Of a stretch of DNA of 64,000 bases, positions 6,611-15,128 are shown one piece after another. Under the pieces are notes generated by a model. It was not told the DNA's origin. It was given only the letters and a program-made list of their open reading frames with translations, and searched no databases. Both the position numbers and the translations under genes were made by a program. The stretch covers positions 40,400-104,399 of the forward strand of contig CADAXW010000013.1 of assembly GCA_902792005.1 (NCBI GenBank). The letters run 5' to 3'. This DNA comes from an uncultured Lachnospiraceae bacterium (lineage in GTDB: Bacteria > Bacillota > Clostridia > Lachnospirales > Lachnospiraceae). How positions within the stretch are numbered: the first letter of the stretch is position 1; every line of letters starts with the position of its first letter.

Positions 6611-8023
6611 ATGAGTAATAAGAAAACTTCGTCTGCTGTTAAATTTCTGACGATACTGATCGTATCCCTGGGGATCCTTACAGTGATGCTTCTGATCCTG
6701 CGTAAGGATATGAAAACCCTGGAGATCAAGCGGTCTCTGGGAGGAATGTTTGATTCCTTTGATGTGAAGTTCGGACAGGAAGGGATCGCTGAGGTATCAG
6801 AGATCTATCAGACGGAGGATGAGATTGTCCATGTGATCTTTCGCTCCGTGAAGGAAGGAACCACATCCTTTACTCTCACCTGCAGCAATAAGGGAAGGGA
6901 CAGGGACTCCATTCTGGCAACAGGCCTTCTTCTGCTTTACTGGTTTCGAAAGGGTCGGCGGATGGCCTTCTTTTCCTATAAGTGCATCCTGGATTTCGGT
7001 CTTTCCGTCTTTTTCCTGATCCAGTCGCTGGTACTGATCGGGGCTGTAGTCTATGACCGTATACATCCGGAGCTTCAGATCCGGGGAGAACATTTCTTCC
7101 GGCTGACCAGCTTTTCCATGACTCTGCTGGTGCTGCTGTCTTTCCCGGTGCTTTTTATCTTCAGTCTTTTCCTGTCCGCCAGCAACATTTCCCTGATCCG
7201 AAAGGAAGGATCCGGTTTTTCAAACATGCTGGGGATCCTGCTCAGTGGACTCCTGATGGCGGGGATTGGCGTCAGTGCATATCTGCTCATCAACTCACCG
7301 GGTACTTTGGATTATAGTCCGCAGGAGACGATCCTGGTCGTGGTGCGAAATATTACAGCTGCAGTCTTTTTCTACTTTGAATGTCATCTGTTCTCAACAT
7401 TTCTGTTCTGCCAGATGGCCGGACGTCATAAGCCGGCCTTCGACAAGGACTATCTGATCATTCTTGGCTGCGGGATCCGGGAGGATGGAACTTTGTATCC
7501 GCTGCTTCAGGGACGTGCGGACCGGGCCATCGCCTTCTACCGCGCACAGCTGGAAAAAACAGGCCGGAAGGCATTCTTCGTTCCTTCCGGCGGTCAGGGG
7601 CCTGATGAGTGTATGCCCGAGGGCGAAGCCATCCGGAATTATCTGATCTCACAGGGGATCCCGGAGGAGCAGATCATTCCGGAGACAAAATCCGTGAACA
7701 CTCTTCAGAATATGAAGTTTTCCCAGGAGATCATCCGGGCAAATGCGGCGCTCACTGAGCAGCCGGATGCCGAGGATCCGGTCATTGCATTTTCCACTAC
7801 CAACTATCATGTGTTCCGTGCCGGCATTCTTGCGGCCGATCTGGGAATGAATGTGGATGGTATGGGAGCGAAGACCAAATGGTACTTCTGGCCCAATGCA
7901 CTGATCCGGGAATTCGTGGGCATGCTGGTCCGGGAGTGGAAGCTTCATCTGTCGCTTCTGATCGTCATTGCGACGCTTTCCGTATTCTCCGCCAACCTGC
8001 AGTGGCTGTTTGAACTGTTCTGA
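6611..8023 (+). CDS. Membrane protein with C-terminal DUF218 (YdcF/SanA/ElyC-like) domain
   Basis: A 470-residue protein. It has an N-terminal membrane segment (about 11-28), a short soluble part, then four to five further hydrophobic segments. The C-terminal ~170 residues form a DUF218 domain, with L-I-I-L-G-C-G-I at its start, G-R-A-D-R-A-I, a P-S-G-G-Q-G loop, E-G-E-A and a late T-T-N-Y-H-V-F-R-A motif. Relatives act in cell-envelope processes such as peptidoglycan or polysaccharide precursor metabolism and vancomycin permeability; the exact reaction is unresolved. A last hydrophobic helix ends the protein. It follows the HD-kinase gene by 22 bases with an AAAGGA site and is probably cotranscribed with it. 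Confidence 0.8.
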   Translation: MSNKKTSSAVKFLTILIVSLGILTVMLLILRKDMKTLEIKRSLGGMFDSFDVKFGQEGIAEVSEIYQTEDEIVHVIFRSVKEGTTSFTLTCSNKGRDRDSILATGLLLLYWFRKGRRMAFFSYKCILDFGLSVFFLIQSLVLIGAVVYDRIHPELQIRGEHFFRLTSFSMTLLVLLSFPVLFIFSLFLSASNISLIRKEGSGFSNMLGILLSGLLMAGIGVSAYLLINSPGTLDYSPQETILVVVRNITAAVFFYFECHLFSTFLFCQMAGRHKPAFDKDYLIILGCGIREDGTLYPLLQGRADRAIAFYRAQLEKTGRKAFFVPSGGQGPDECMPEGEAIRNYLISQGIPEEQIIPETKSVNTLQNMKFSQEIIRANAALTEQPDAEDPVIAFSTTNYHVFRAGILAADLGMNVDGMGAKTKWYFWPNALIREFVGMLVREWKLHLSLLIVIATLSVFSANLQWLFELF

Positions 8024-8055
8024 TTCCACATTCTTCCGGGGATGAACAGATTATA

Positions 8056-8084
8056 TTGAAAACCATGATTTGATGTGTTACAAT
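8056..8084 (+). promoter_or_regulatory. Promoter of the cobalamin operon
   Basis: TTGAAA (8056-8061), 17-base spacer, TACAAT (8079-8084), with an upstream TG giving an extended -10. The transcript would start just before the riboswitch. Confidence 0.75.
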
Positions 8085-8105
8085 GCTTGCAAAATTGATA
8101 GAGAT

Positions 8106-8300
8106 AGTTGTACGGTGCCGTTGCAGTACCCGCTTCGGTGAGGCTGCAGAGGTTAAAAGGGAAACAGGTGTGATGCCTGTGCGAACTCGTCACTGTATAT
8201 GCGGAGTGCTGTTGTTGCAGAGTTTTGGCCACTGGGATATCCCGGGAAGGTAGATGACAGCGCGTGGATGCATGAGCCAGGAAACCTGCCGTAGAACTGG
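8106..8300 (+). promoter_or_regulatory. Cobalamin (AdoCbl-type) riboswitch
   Basis: The aptamer shows the conserved core of the cobalamin riboswitch. There is an A-rich GGTTAAAAGGGAA segment near 8151-8163, a paired arm ACAGGTGTGATGCCTGT, GCGAACTCGTCACTG, then CACTGGGA and CCCGGGAAGG near 8230-8250. It ends with the B12 box GAGCCAGGAAACCTGCC (8274-8290). It is followed by a candidate antiterminator hairpin and an intrinsic terminator, so binding of the corrinoid most likely stops transcription into the B12 operon. Confidence 0.95.
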
Positions 8301-8413
8301 TACAGGAATCATATTCCGGATCACGAGTCATTGATCGTACTGTGTAAACAGGGGTGAGGCGCAGCAAGGAGGCGAGGCAGCCCTCCTGTTTGATTGCGGT
8401 TTTTAACTCATTC

Positions 8414-8436
8414 CATTCCGGTGGAATGTTTTTTTT
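8414..8436 (+). terminator. Riboswitch expression-platform terminator
   Basis: CATTCC (8414-8419) and GGAATG (8423-8428) form a short stem followed by eight T, 36 bases before the first gene. The stem is short for a terminator, but the U tract and position fit an attenuator. Confidence 0.65.
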
Positions 8437-8471
8437 GTACTTTTTCTATCGATAAATAATAGGAGGACATT

Positions 8472-10127
8472 ATGAAGAAGAAACTCGTAACAGTCATGTT
8501 GACATCGGCAGTTGCTGCATCCTTACTTGTGGGCTGTGGCAAATCAGATGACAGTACCACCGCAGCACAGGATACTGCAGCAGGTACGGAGCAGGTCACA
8601 GAGGCAAAAACCACTGAGGCCAAGGGTACAGAGGAAAAGAGCACAGGAGCGGAGGATGATGCTGCAAAGGCCAAGGAAGTTGCAGATCTGATCGATGCGA
8701 TCTATGTTCAGGAGAGAACGAATGAGACCGATGAGCTCTGTGCAAAGGCAAAGGCAGCATGGGATGCCCTTACAGACACACAGAAGGAGTTGGTGGAAGG
8801 CGAAGAAGCAGATCCGGATTACTTCGGAAGAGATACAGGAGATGCATCCAAGGATGATCCGTTAAATGCGGACAATATCGGTGAAAAGGAGATCCTGGTG
8901 GTAAGCTTCGGAACATCCTTCAATGACAGCCGTGCCCAGGATATCGGTGGGATCGAGAAGGCCATCGCAGCAGCAAACCCGGACTGGTCCGTAAGAAGAG
9001 CCTTTACGGCACAGATCATCATCAATCATGTACAGGCACGCGACGGTGAGAAGATCGACAACATGGACCAGGCTCTGGAGAGAGCAGTGGCTAACGGAGT
9101 TAAGGAGCTGGTGGTACAGCCCACACATCTCATGCATGGTGCAGAGTATGACGAACTGAAGGAAGCCCTTGCAAAGTATGAAGCAAAGTTTGAAAGCGTT
9201 CGTGTTGCAGAGCCCCTGCTTGGTGAAGTAGGTGCGGATGCAACCGTGATCAATGAGGATAAGAAGGCAGTTGCTGAAGCAGCTGTCGCTGAGGCAGTGA
9301 AGACCTCCGGTTTTGAGAGCCTGGAAAAGGCAGCAGAAGACGGAACCGCATTTGTATTCATGGGACATGGTACAGCACATGTGGCAAAGGTCAGCTACAG
9401 CCAGATGGCAACACAGATGCAGCAGCTGGGCTATAAAAATGTATTCATCGGTACGGTTGAGGGTGAGCCCGAGGATACCGCATGTGACAAGGTGATCGAG
9501 GCAGTCAAGGCTGCCGGCTACAAGAAGGTGATCCTTCGTCCTCTGATGGTTGTAGCAGGAGATCATGCAAACAATGATATGGCAGGAGATGATGATGACT
9601 CCTGGAAGAGCATGTTCATCGCATCCGGCGCATTTGACTCCGTTGATACACAGATCGAAGGTCTGGGCCGGATCGAAGCCATTGAGAAACTGTATGTGGC
9701 TCATACGGCAGCGGCAGTTGAAAGCAAGGGAAGCGAAGGCAGCACAGGAGCGGACGCTTCCGCACTGAAGGACGGAGAGTATCAGGCAAAGTTCACAACC
9801 GACAGCTCCATGTTCAAGGTAAATGAGACCTATAATGATATGGGAACTCTGACGGTAAAGGACGGCAAGATGACGATCCACATCAGTCTGCAGTCGGAAA
9901 ACATCGTAAACCTCTTCCCGGGAACGAAGGATGAGGCTGAAAAAGACGGCGCGGAGCTTCTTCAGCCCTCCAAGGATTCCGTAACCTACGCCGACGGAAC
10001 AACAGAAACCGTTAACGGCTTCGACGTTCCGGTTCCTTATTTGGATAAGGAATTTGATCTGGCACTGATCGGAACCAAGGGAAAATGGTATGATCATAAG
10101 GTAATCGTAGCAACGCCTGAATCATAA
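8472..10127 (+). CDS. cbiK: Surface-anchored CbiK-like sirohydrochlorin cobaltochelatase lipoprotein
   Basis: A 551-residue lipoprotein: signal peptide with lipobox L-L-V-G-C (Cys22), a Thr/Glu-rich linker, a small helical segment (about 65-110), then a complete CbiK domain (about 138-415). The chelatase active site is intact: M-G-H-G with His299 and V-A-G-D-H with His365, matching His145 and His207 of Salmonella CbiK. A further ~120-residue beta-rich domain follows (432-551), with the D-G-x-Y ... T-V-K-D-G-K-M pattern of NEAT-like modules. Normal CbiK is cytosolic and inserts Co2+ into sirohydrochlorin. The export signal places this one outside the membrane, beside a BtuF-like protein and under a B12 riboswitch. 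It may chelate, bind or hand over metal tetrapyrroles rather than serve the cytosolic pathway. Confidence 0.88.
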   Translation: MKKKLVTVMLTSAVAASLLVGCGKSDDSTTAAQDTAAGTEQVTEAKTTEAKGTEEKSTGAEDDAAKAKEVADLIDAIYVQERTNETDELCAKAKAAWDALTDTQKELVEGEEADPDYFGRDTGDASKDDPLNADNIGEKEILVVSFGTSFNDSRAQDIGGIEKAIAAANPDWSVRRAFTAQIIINHVQARDGEKIDNMDQALERAVANGVKELVVQPTHLMHGAEYDELKEALAKYEAKFESVRVAEPLLGEVGADATVINEDKKAVAEAAVAEAVKTSGFESLEKAAEDGTAFVFMGHGTAHVAKVSYSQMATQMQQLGYKNVFIGTVEGEPEDTACDKVIEAVKAAGYKKVILRPLMVVAGDHANNDMAGDDDDSWKSMFIASGAFDSVDTQIEGLGRIEAIEKLYVAHTAAAVESKGSEGSTGADASALKDGEYQAKFTTDSSMFKVNETYNDMGTLTVKDGKMTIHISLQSENIVNLFPGTKDEAEKDGAELLQPSKDSVTYADGTTETVNGFDVPVPYLDKEFDLALIGTKGKWYDHKVIVATPES

Positions 10128-10136
10128 GGATAATCT

Positions 10137-11666
10137 ATGGAAAAAAACGGTTTCGTAAGAAAAACCATTGTATATCTGGTCCTTATTCTGGGACTTCTTC
10201 TGGTAACCTCCTGTGGATCACAGGGGGTTACTTCTGATGAGGAGAAAAATAATGAGATCGTAAAAACCACCTATTCGGTGGAGATTTCTCTGGAGGGCGG
10301 TTCGGGAAAAGCGACGATCCAGTCCCCTGTGACCATTACGGAGATGGACGGACAGCTGTCAGCGAAGCTGGTATGGACCAGCAAGAACTATGATTATATG
10401 ATCGTCGGGGGCGTCCGGTATGAAAACGAAAATGTAGGCGGCGACTCCACCTTCACGGTGGATATCGAGAATACCACGGAGCCTCTCAAGGTGATCGGAG
10501 ATACCACGGCCATGAGTACGCCCCATGAGATCGAATATGTGATCCACTGGGGAGAGAAGGGGGCGCAAAGCCAGGAGGTGGTCCGGGGAACCGGTACGGA
10601 CCGGGCAGCGGTGCAGAAGGCGCTGGAGGCTGCAGGTCTGTCGCGGACCGGAGAGTATGAGCTTTCCTATGCCACCGGATTTCAGATCGATCGATATGGG
10701 GAGATCGACCACATTTCCATCGAGAATTCCGGAGAATATGTGGTGGTTCCCGAGGGGAAGGAAGCACCGGCGGGTCTGCCGGAGGGGACTGTAGTCATGA
10801 AGAAGCCCTTTGACTGCACCTATCTGGTTTCCACAGCTGCTATGGATCTTCTGAATGCCTGCGGGGCACTGGACCGGGTAAAACTCTCCGGGAGCAAGGA
10901 GAGTGACTGGTATATCCCGGAGGCGAAGGAGGCCATGAAGGCAGGGACGCTGGTCTATGCCGGAAAATACAGGGCGCCGGATTATGAACTGCTTCTGGAG
11001 TCCGGCTGCGATCTGGCCATTGAGAATACCATGATCTACCATGAACCGGCGGTGCGCTCCAAGCTGACGGAGCTGGGGATCCCGGTTCTGGTGGAAACCT
11101 CCAGCTACGAAAAACATCCGCTGGGCAGGCTTGAGTGGATCAAACTGTATGGTGTATTATTTGATAAGGAGCAGGAAGCGGAGACCTTCTTCCGGGAACA
11201 GGTAAAGCGGGTGGAACCGCTGCTTCAGGAGAAGAAGGATACCGGGAAGAAGGTGGCCTTCTTCCATGTGACGGCAGGCGGACTCATCAATGTACGGAAG
11301 TCCGGGGATTATATCACCCGGATGATCGAGCTGTCCGGAGGACACTATGTTCCGAACAACACGGGGGAAGGGGAAAATGCGCTTTCCACCATGAATATGC
11401 AGATGGAGGATTTCTACAGAGAGGCCTCCGATGCGGACGTGATCATCATCAACAGCACCATCGGCGGGGAAGTGGCCTCGGTGGATGAGCTGATGGAAAA
11501 GAATGAACTGTTCAGGGACTTTAAGGCGGTGAAGAACGGGAAGGTTTACTGTACAACGCGGGATCTCTTCCAGAAGATCACCGGAATGGCGGAATTCATG
11601 CAGGACCTGAATGATATCTTTAATGATGTGGACAGGGAATATACCTATCTGAAGAAGCTGGAATAA
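10137..11666 (+). CDS. btuF: BtuF-like corrinoid/tetrapyrrole ABC substrate-binding lipoprotein
   Basis: A 509-residue lipoprotein with lipobox V-T-S-C (Cys26). Residues about 45-150 form a beta-rich domain (E-G-G-S-G-K-A-T-I, then N-Y-D-Y-M-I-V) resembling the accessory domain of the preceding chelatase protein. The C-terminal ~290 residues are a class III (BtuF/FhuD/FepB) binding protein fold. The riboswitch and the following BtuC and BtuD genes point to cobalamin, cobinamide or another corrinoid as ligand; heme or cobalt-tetrapyrrole is the alternative. AAGGA precedes the ATG by 8 bases. The end of the gene, including its stop codon, is part of a 14-bp triplicated repeat. Confidence 0.85.
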   Translation: MEKNGFVRKTIVYLVLILGLLLVTSCGSQGVTSDEEKNNEIVKTTYSVEISLEGGSGKATIQSPVTITEMDGQLSAKLVWTSKNYDYMIVGGVRYENENVGGDSTFTVDIENTTEPLKVIGDTTAMSTPHEIEYVIHWGEKGAQSQEVVRGTGTDRAAVQKALEAAGLSRTGEYELSYATGFQIDRYGEIDHISIENSGEYVVVPEGKEAPAGLPEGTVVMKKPFDCTYLVSTAAMDLLNACGALDRVKLSGSKESDWYIPEAKEAMKAGTLVYAGKYRAPDYELLLESGCDLAIENTMIYHEPAVRSKLTELGIPVLVETSSYEKHPLGRLEWIKLYGVLFDKEQEAETFFREQVKRVEPLLQEKKDTGKKVAFFHVTAGGLINVRKSGDYITRMIELSGGHYVPNNTGEGENALSTMNMQMEDFYREASDADVIIINSTIGGEVASVDELMEKNELFRDFKAVKNGKVYCTTRDLFQKITGMAEFMQDLNDIFNDVDREYTYLKKLE

Positions 11667-11693
11667 AGAAGCTGGAATAAAGAAGCTGGAATA
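11652..11693 (+). repeat. Three exact 14-bp tandem repeats over the btuF stop codon
   Basis: AAGAAGCTGGAATA is repeated three times in tandem (11652-11665, 11666-11679, 11680-11693). The first copy encodes the C-terminal K-K-L-E and supplies the start of the stop codon; the other two are untranslated. Confidence 0.95.
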
Positions 11694-11698
11694 AGCAT

Positions 11699-12715
11699 AT
11701 GAAAAAAAGACGGTACATCATTTTCTTTACTGTGACCGTGCTGCTGATCCTGGGACTGATCTGGCTCAGTCTCTATCTCGGAAGTACCCGCCTCGGAGCG
11801 GAGGAGATCCTTCGGATCCTGGGCGGTGACAGGGAAGATACGGCGCACATGAATATTATCATGAATATCAGGCTTCCCAGGGCCATGGCGGCCCTTCTTT
11901 TGGGAGGTGCTCTTGCGCTGTCCGGATATATGCTTCAGACCTTCTTTGGAAATCCCATCGTAGGACCCTTTGTGCTGGGTATTTCCTCAGGCGCCAAGCT
12001 GGCGGTGGCGCTGGTCATGATCCTCTGTCTTTCTGCCGGAAGAGCCATCGGCCTCACGGAAATGGTACTGTCCGCCTTTGTCGGCGCCATGACGGCCATG
12101 GCCTTCGTCCTTCTGATCTCCGTCAAGGTAAAAAGTATGAGCATCCTGGTGGTCTGCGGGATCATGATCGGTTATATCTGTTCCGCCATCACGGACTTTG
12201 TCGTTACATTTGCGGATGACGCAAATATCGTAAATCTGCATAACTGGTCCATGGGCAGTCTGTCCGGGATCAACTGGGATGAGCTCCGGGTGGCGGCGAT
12301 CATCATCGCGGTCTGCCTGATCCTGGCTTTTACACTGATCAAGCCCATGAACGCCTATCGAATGGGGGAGGCCTATGCGCGGAGCGTGGGCGTGAATATC
12401 CGGTGGCTGCGGGTGATGCTGATCCTGGTCTCCAGTCTGCTGGCGGCCTGCGTGACTGCATTTGCCGGACCCATCTCCTTTGTGGGGATCGCGGTGCCGC
12501 ACCTTGCCAGGATCTGTCTTCGGAGTGATGCAGCGCACATCATGATACCGGCCTGCTTTCTGGGAGGCTCGGTGGTGACGCTGCTCTGCGATGCCATCGC
12601 GCGAACGGTTTTCTCACCCATGGAGGTGAGCATCAGTTCTGTGACTGCGGTACTCCTGGTGCCGGTGGTCATCCTCATGCTGGTGAGAAGAAAAGGGAAG
12701 AGCGGGGATGACTGA
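11699..12715 (+). CDS. btuC: FecCD/BtuC-family ABC transporter permease
   Basis: A 338-residue polytopic protein with about nine or ten hydrophobic helices. It has FecCD-family signatures: R-L-P-R-A-M-A-A-L-L-L-G-G near residue 55, G-N-P-I-V-G-P, and the C-terminal G-P-I-S-F-V-G-I-A-V-P-H-L-A-R. The last is the coupling region that contacts the ATPase. Length is typical. It would form the membrane channel for the BtuF-like ligand. The gene starts 33 bases after btuF, just past the tandem repeat, and its end overlaps the next gene by 8 bases. Confidence 0.92.
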   Translation: MKKRRYIIFFTVTVLLILGLIWLSLYLGSTRLGAEEILRILGGDREDTAHMNIIMNIRLPRAMAALLLGGALALSGYMLQTFFGNPIVGPFVLGISSGAKLAVALVMILCLSAGRAIGLTEMVLSAFVGAMTAMAFVLLISVKVKSMSILVVCGIMIGYICSAITDFVVTFADDANIVNLHNWSMGSLSGINWDELRVAAIIIAVCLILAFTLIKPMNAYRMGEAYARSVGVNIRWLRVMLILVSSLLAACVTAFAGPISFVGIAVPHLARICLRSDAAHIMIPACFLGGSVVTLLCDAIARTVFSPMEVSISSVTAVLLVPVVILMLVRRKGKSGDD

Positions 12716-15128
12716 TATGACGGATAGGACTGATATGAAGAAAGAAAAAGGGATCAAAACGGAAAACCTGAATATCGGATATGACTCTGATCTGATCAGA
12801 GATATCACCCTTTCGGTTCAGCCGGGCTCCATCGTTACCCTGATCGGTCCCAACGGCTGTGGGAAGACCACACTTCTGAAGACCCTCACCGGTGCGCTGA
12901 AGGAACGGGGCGGGGTGATCCTGCTGAACGGAGATGACCGGTCGAAGCTTTCGGCAGCGGAAACGGCCAGGCGCCTGTCGGTGATGATGACCTATAAGCT
13001 GAAGCCGTCGCTTATGACCTGCCGGGAGGTGGTGGAGGTGGGACGGTATCCCTACACCGGACGGCTGGGGATCCTGTCCGACGAGGATAAGAGGAAGGTG
13101 AAGGAAGCCATGGAGTGGACAAATGTGTCCGATCTGGCTGACACCTTCTTTCAGAATATCAGTGACGGCCAGAAGCAGCGGGTCCTGCTGGCCCGGGCCA
13201 TTTGTCAGGAGCCGGAGATCCTGGTCCTGGATGAACCCACGTCCTTTTTGGATATCCGTCACAAGCTCGATATCCTTCAGAGGATCGTTACTCTTTGTAA
13301 GGAACGGAAGATCGCAGTTCTGATGTCCCTCCATGAGCTGGAGATCGCACGGAATCTGTCGGATACGGTGGTGGCCATGGGAGAAGGCCGGGTGCAGAGG
13401 ATCGGAACGCCGGAGGAGGTATTCCGGGAGGACTTTATCCGGGAGCTGTATCATCTGGAAGGAATGGATACCGGGATTCTGGGAAGCATGCCGTGGGAGA
13501 CGGAGACCGGGGAGGACGGTGCCGGAGACATGACGGCGGGCAAGCCTGGTGACGTAGAACCCGCTTCCGGGGAGCATTACGCCGGAGCCGCAGGTGGCGA
13601 CAGGAAGGCTGACGGGAAGGCGAAGGTCATTATGATCCAGGGCACCATGTCCAATGCCGGAAAGAGCCTTCTGGCAGCGGGACTCTGCCGGATCTTTTCG
13701 GATGACGGTTTTCGGGTTGCGCCCTTCAAATCCCAGAACATGGCGCTCAATTCCTATATAACGAAGGAAGGCCTGGAAATGGGACGGGCCCAGGTCATGC
13801 AGGCAGAGTGTGCCAGAACAGAGCCCCTTGCAGCCATGAACCCCATCCTGCTCAAGCCCTCGGATGATGTGGGCTCCCAGGTCATCGTGAATGGAAAAGT
13901 GGTCGGGAACATGAAGGCCATGGAGTATTTCCGGCGGAAAAAAGAGTTTGTAAAGGACATAGAGGCGGCCTACAATTCCCTGGCGGAGAATGCGGATATC
14001 ATTGTGGTAGAGGGCGCCGGTTCTCCGGTGGAGCTGAACCTTCTGGAAAATGATGTCGTGAATATGGGGCTGGCTAACATGATCGATGCGCCGGTGCTTC
14101 TGGTGGGAGATATCGACCGGGGCGGGATCTTCGCTCAGCTCATCGGAACCCTGGATCTTTTAGAGGAGCCGGAACGACGCAGAGTGAAGGGCGTTATTGT
14201 GAATAAGTTCAGAGGCGACGGAAGCCTTTTTAAAGACGGCATCCGAATGCTGGAGGAAAAGGGAAACACCCGGGTGGTGGGTGTGGTTCCCTATCTGCAG
14301 CTCAGTCTGGATGATGAGGATTCTCTGTCGGAACGCTTTCAGCGGAAGGAGACGGGGGCCATTGATATTGCTGTGATCCGGTTCGGTCATATATCGAATT
14401 TTACGGACTTTGATCCCTTTGATCAGCTGGAGGATGTATCCATCCGATATGTTTCCTCTGTTTCCGAGCTGGGGACGCCGGATCTGATCATTCTTCCGGG
14501 CACGAAGAATACCATTGCCGATCTTCAGTGGATGAAGGAGCAGGGGCTTGCGAAGGCAGTCACGGAAATGTCGGAGCAGGGAACCTCGGTTCTTGGGATC
14601 TGCGGCGGCTATCAGATGCTGGGACGAAGCATCGAGGATCCCGATAACGTGGAAGGCGGCGGAAAGGAACAGGGCCTTGGCCTGCTTCCTGTGGATACCG
14701 TGCTGGGAACGGAAAAGACACGGACACATTTTACAGGGAAGGTGACTGGGGCGGAAGGCATCCTGGAGGCCCTTGCCGGAACGCCGGTGGAGGGATATGA
14801 GATCCATATGGGAAGGACCGAACCCTGCGAGGATCTGACGGAATTCACGTCGGAGCAGACGGGCTTCTGCCGTAAGAATATATATGGGACCTATCTCCAC
14901 GGCTTCTTTGACGGAAGACAGGTTTTGGAGAAGGTGATCCGGTGTGTGGCAGCGGCAGGAGGAAAGAACTGGGAGCCGGGAGAGATACTGGATCATAGGG
15001 ACTTTAAGGAGAATCAGTATGACATGCTGGCGAGGGAACTTCGGGCATGTCTGGATATGAACTATATTTACGGGATCCTGGGGATTGACCGAGGTCAGAT
15101 GGAATCAGAAAAAGAGAACGTAAGATGA
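12708..15128 (+). CDS. cbiP: Fusion of BtuD-type ABC ATPase and cobyric acid synthase (CbiP)
   Basis: An 806-residue single open frame. Residues about 15-255 are an ABC ATPase: Walker A G-P-N-G-C-G-K-T-T (47-55), signature I-S-D-G-Q (151-155), Walker B I-L-V-L-D-E-P (171-177), switch His209. Residues about 305-800 are cobyric acid synthase: an N-terminal ATP domain (Q-G-T-M-S-N-A-G-K-S, 311-320) and a class I glutamine amidotransferase domain with Cys632 in L-G-I-C-G-G-Y-Q and His731 in T-Y-L-H-G. The two are joined by a ~45-residue Gly/Ala/Glu-rich linker, with no internal ribosome binding site visible. The protein would energise BtuC and amidate four corrin side chains. This joins uptake and biosynthesis in one polypeptide. 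Confidence 0.92.
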   Translation: MTDMTDRTDMKKEKGIKTENLNIGYDSDLIRDITLSVQPGSIVTLIGPNGCGKTTLLKTLTGALKERGGVILLNGDDRSKLSAAETARRLSVMMTYKLKPSLMTCREVVEVGRYPYTGRLGILSDEDKRKVKEAMEWTNVSDLADTFFQNISDGQKQRVLLARAICQEPEILVLDEPTSFLDIRHKLDILQRIVTLCKERKIAVLMSLHELEIARNLSDTVVAMGEGRVQRIGTPEEVFREDFIRELYHLEGMDTGILGSMPWETETGEDGAGDMTAGKPGDVEPASGEHYAGAAGGDRKADGKAKVIMIQGTMSNAGKSLLAAGLCRIFSDDGFRVAPFKSQNMALNSYITKEGLEMGRAQVMQAECARTEPLAAMNPILLKPSDDVGSQVIVNGKVVGNMKAMEYFRRKKEFVKDIEAAYNSLAENADIIVVEGAGSPVELNLLENDVVNMGLANMIDAPVLLVGDIDRGGIFAQLIGTLDLLEEPERRRVKGVIVNKFRGDGSLFKDGIRMLEEKGNTRVVGVVPYLQLSLDDEDSLSERFQRKETGAIDIAVIRFGHISNFTDFDPFDQLEDVSIRYVSSVSELGTPDLIILPGTKNTIADLQWMKEQGLAKAVTEMSEQGTSVLGICGGYQMLGRSIEDPDNVEGGGKEQGLGLLPVDTVLGTEKTRTHFTGKVTGAEGILEALAGTPVEGYEIHMGRTEPCEDLTEFTSEQTGFCRKNIYGTYLHGFFDGRQVLEKVIRCVAAAGGKNWEPGEILDHRDFKENQYDMLARELRACLDMNYIYGILGIDRGQMESEKENVR

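Larger units (their letters stand above)
8024..8471. other. 448-base leader region of the B12 operon
   Basis: No protein gene. The region contains the operon promoter (8056-8084), the cobalamin riboswitch aptamer (about 8106-8300), an intermediate hairpin (AAACAGG 8346-8352 with CCTGTTT 8385-8391) and an intrinsic terminator (8414-8436). These precede the first start codon at 8472. Confidence 0.85.

Noticed and set aside
8862-10097. 411-residue open frame on the minus strand
   Set aside because: It is the antisense shadow of the cbiK-like gene: no ribosome binding site, no family signature, cysteine- and leucine-rich composition typical of reverse frames.
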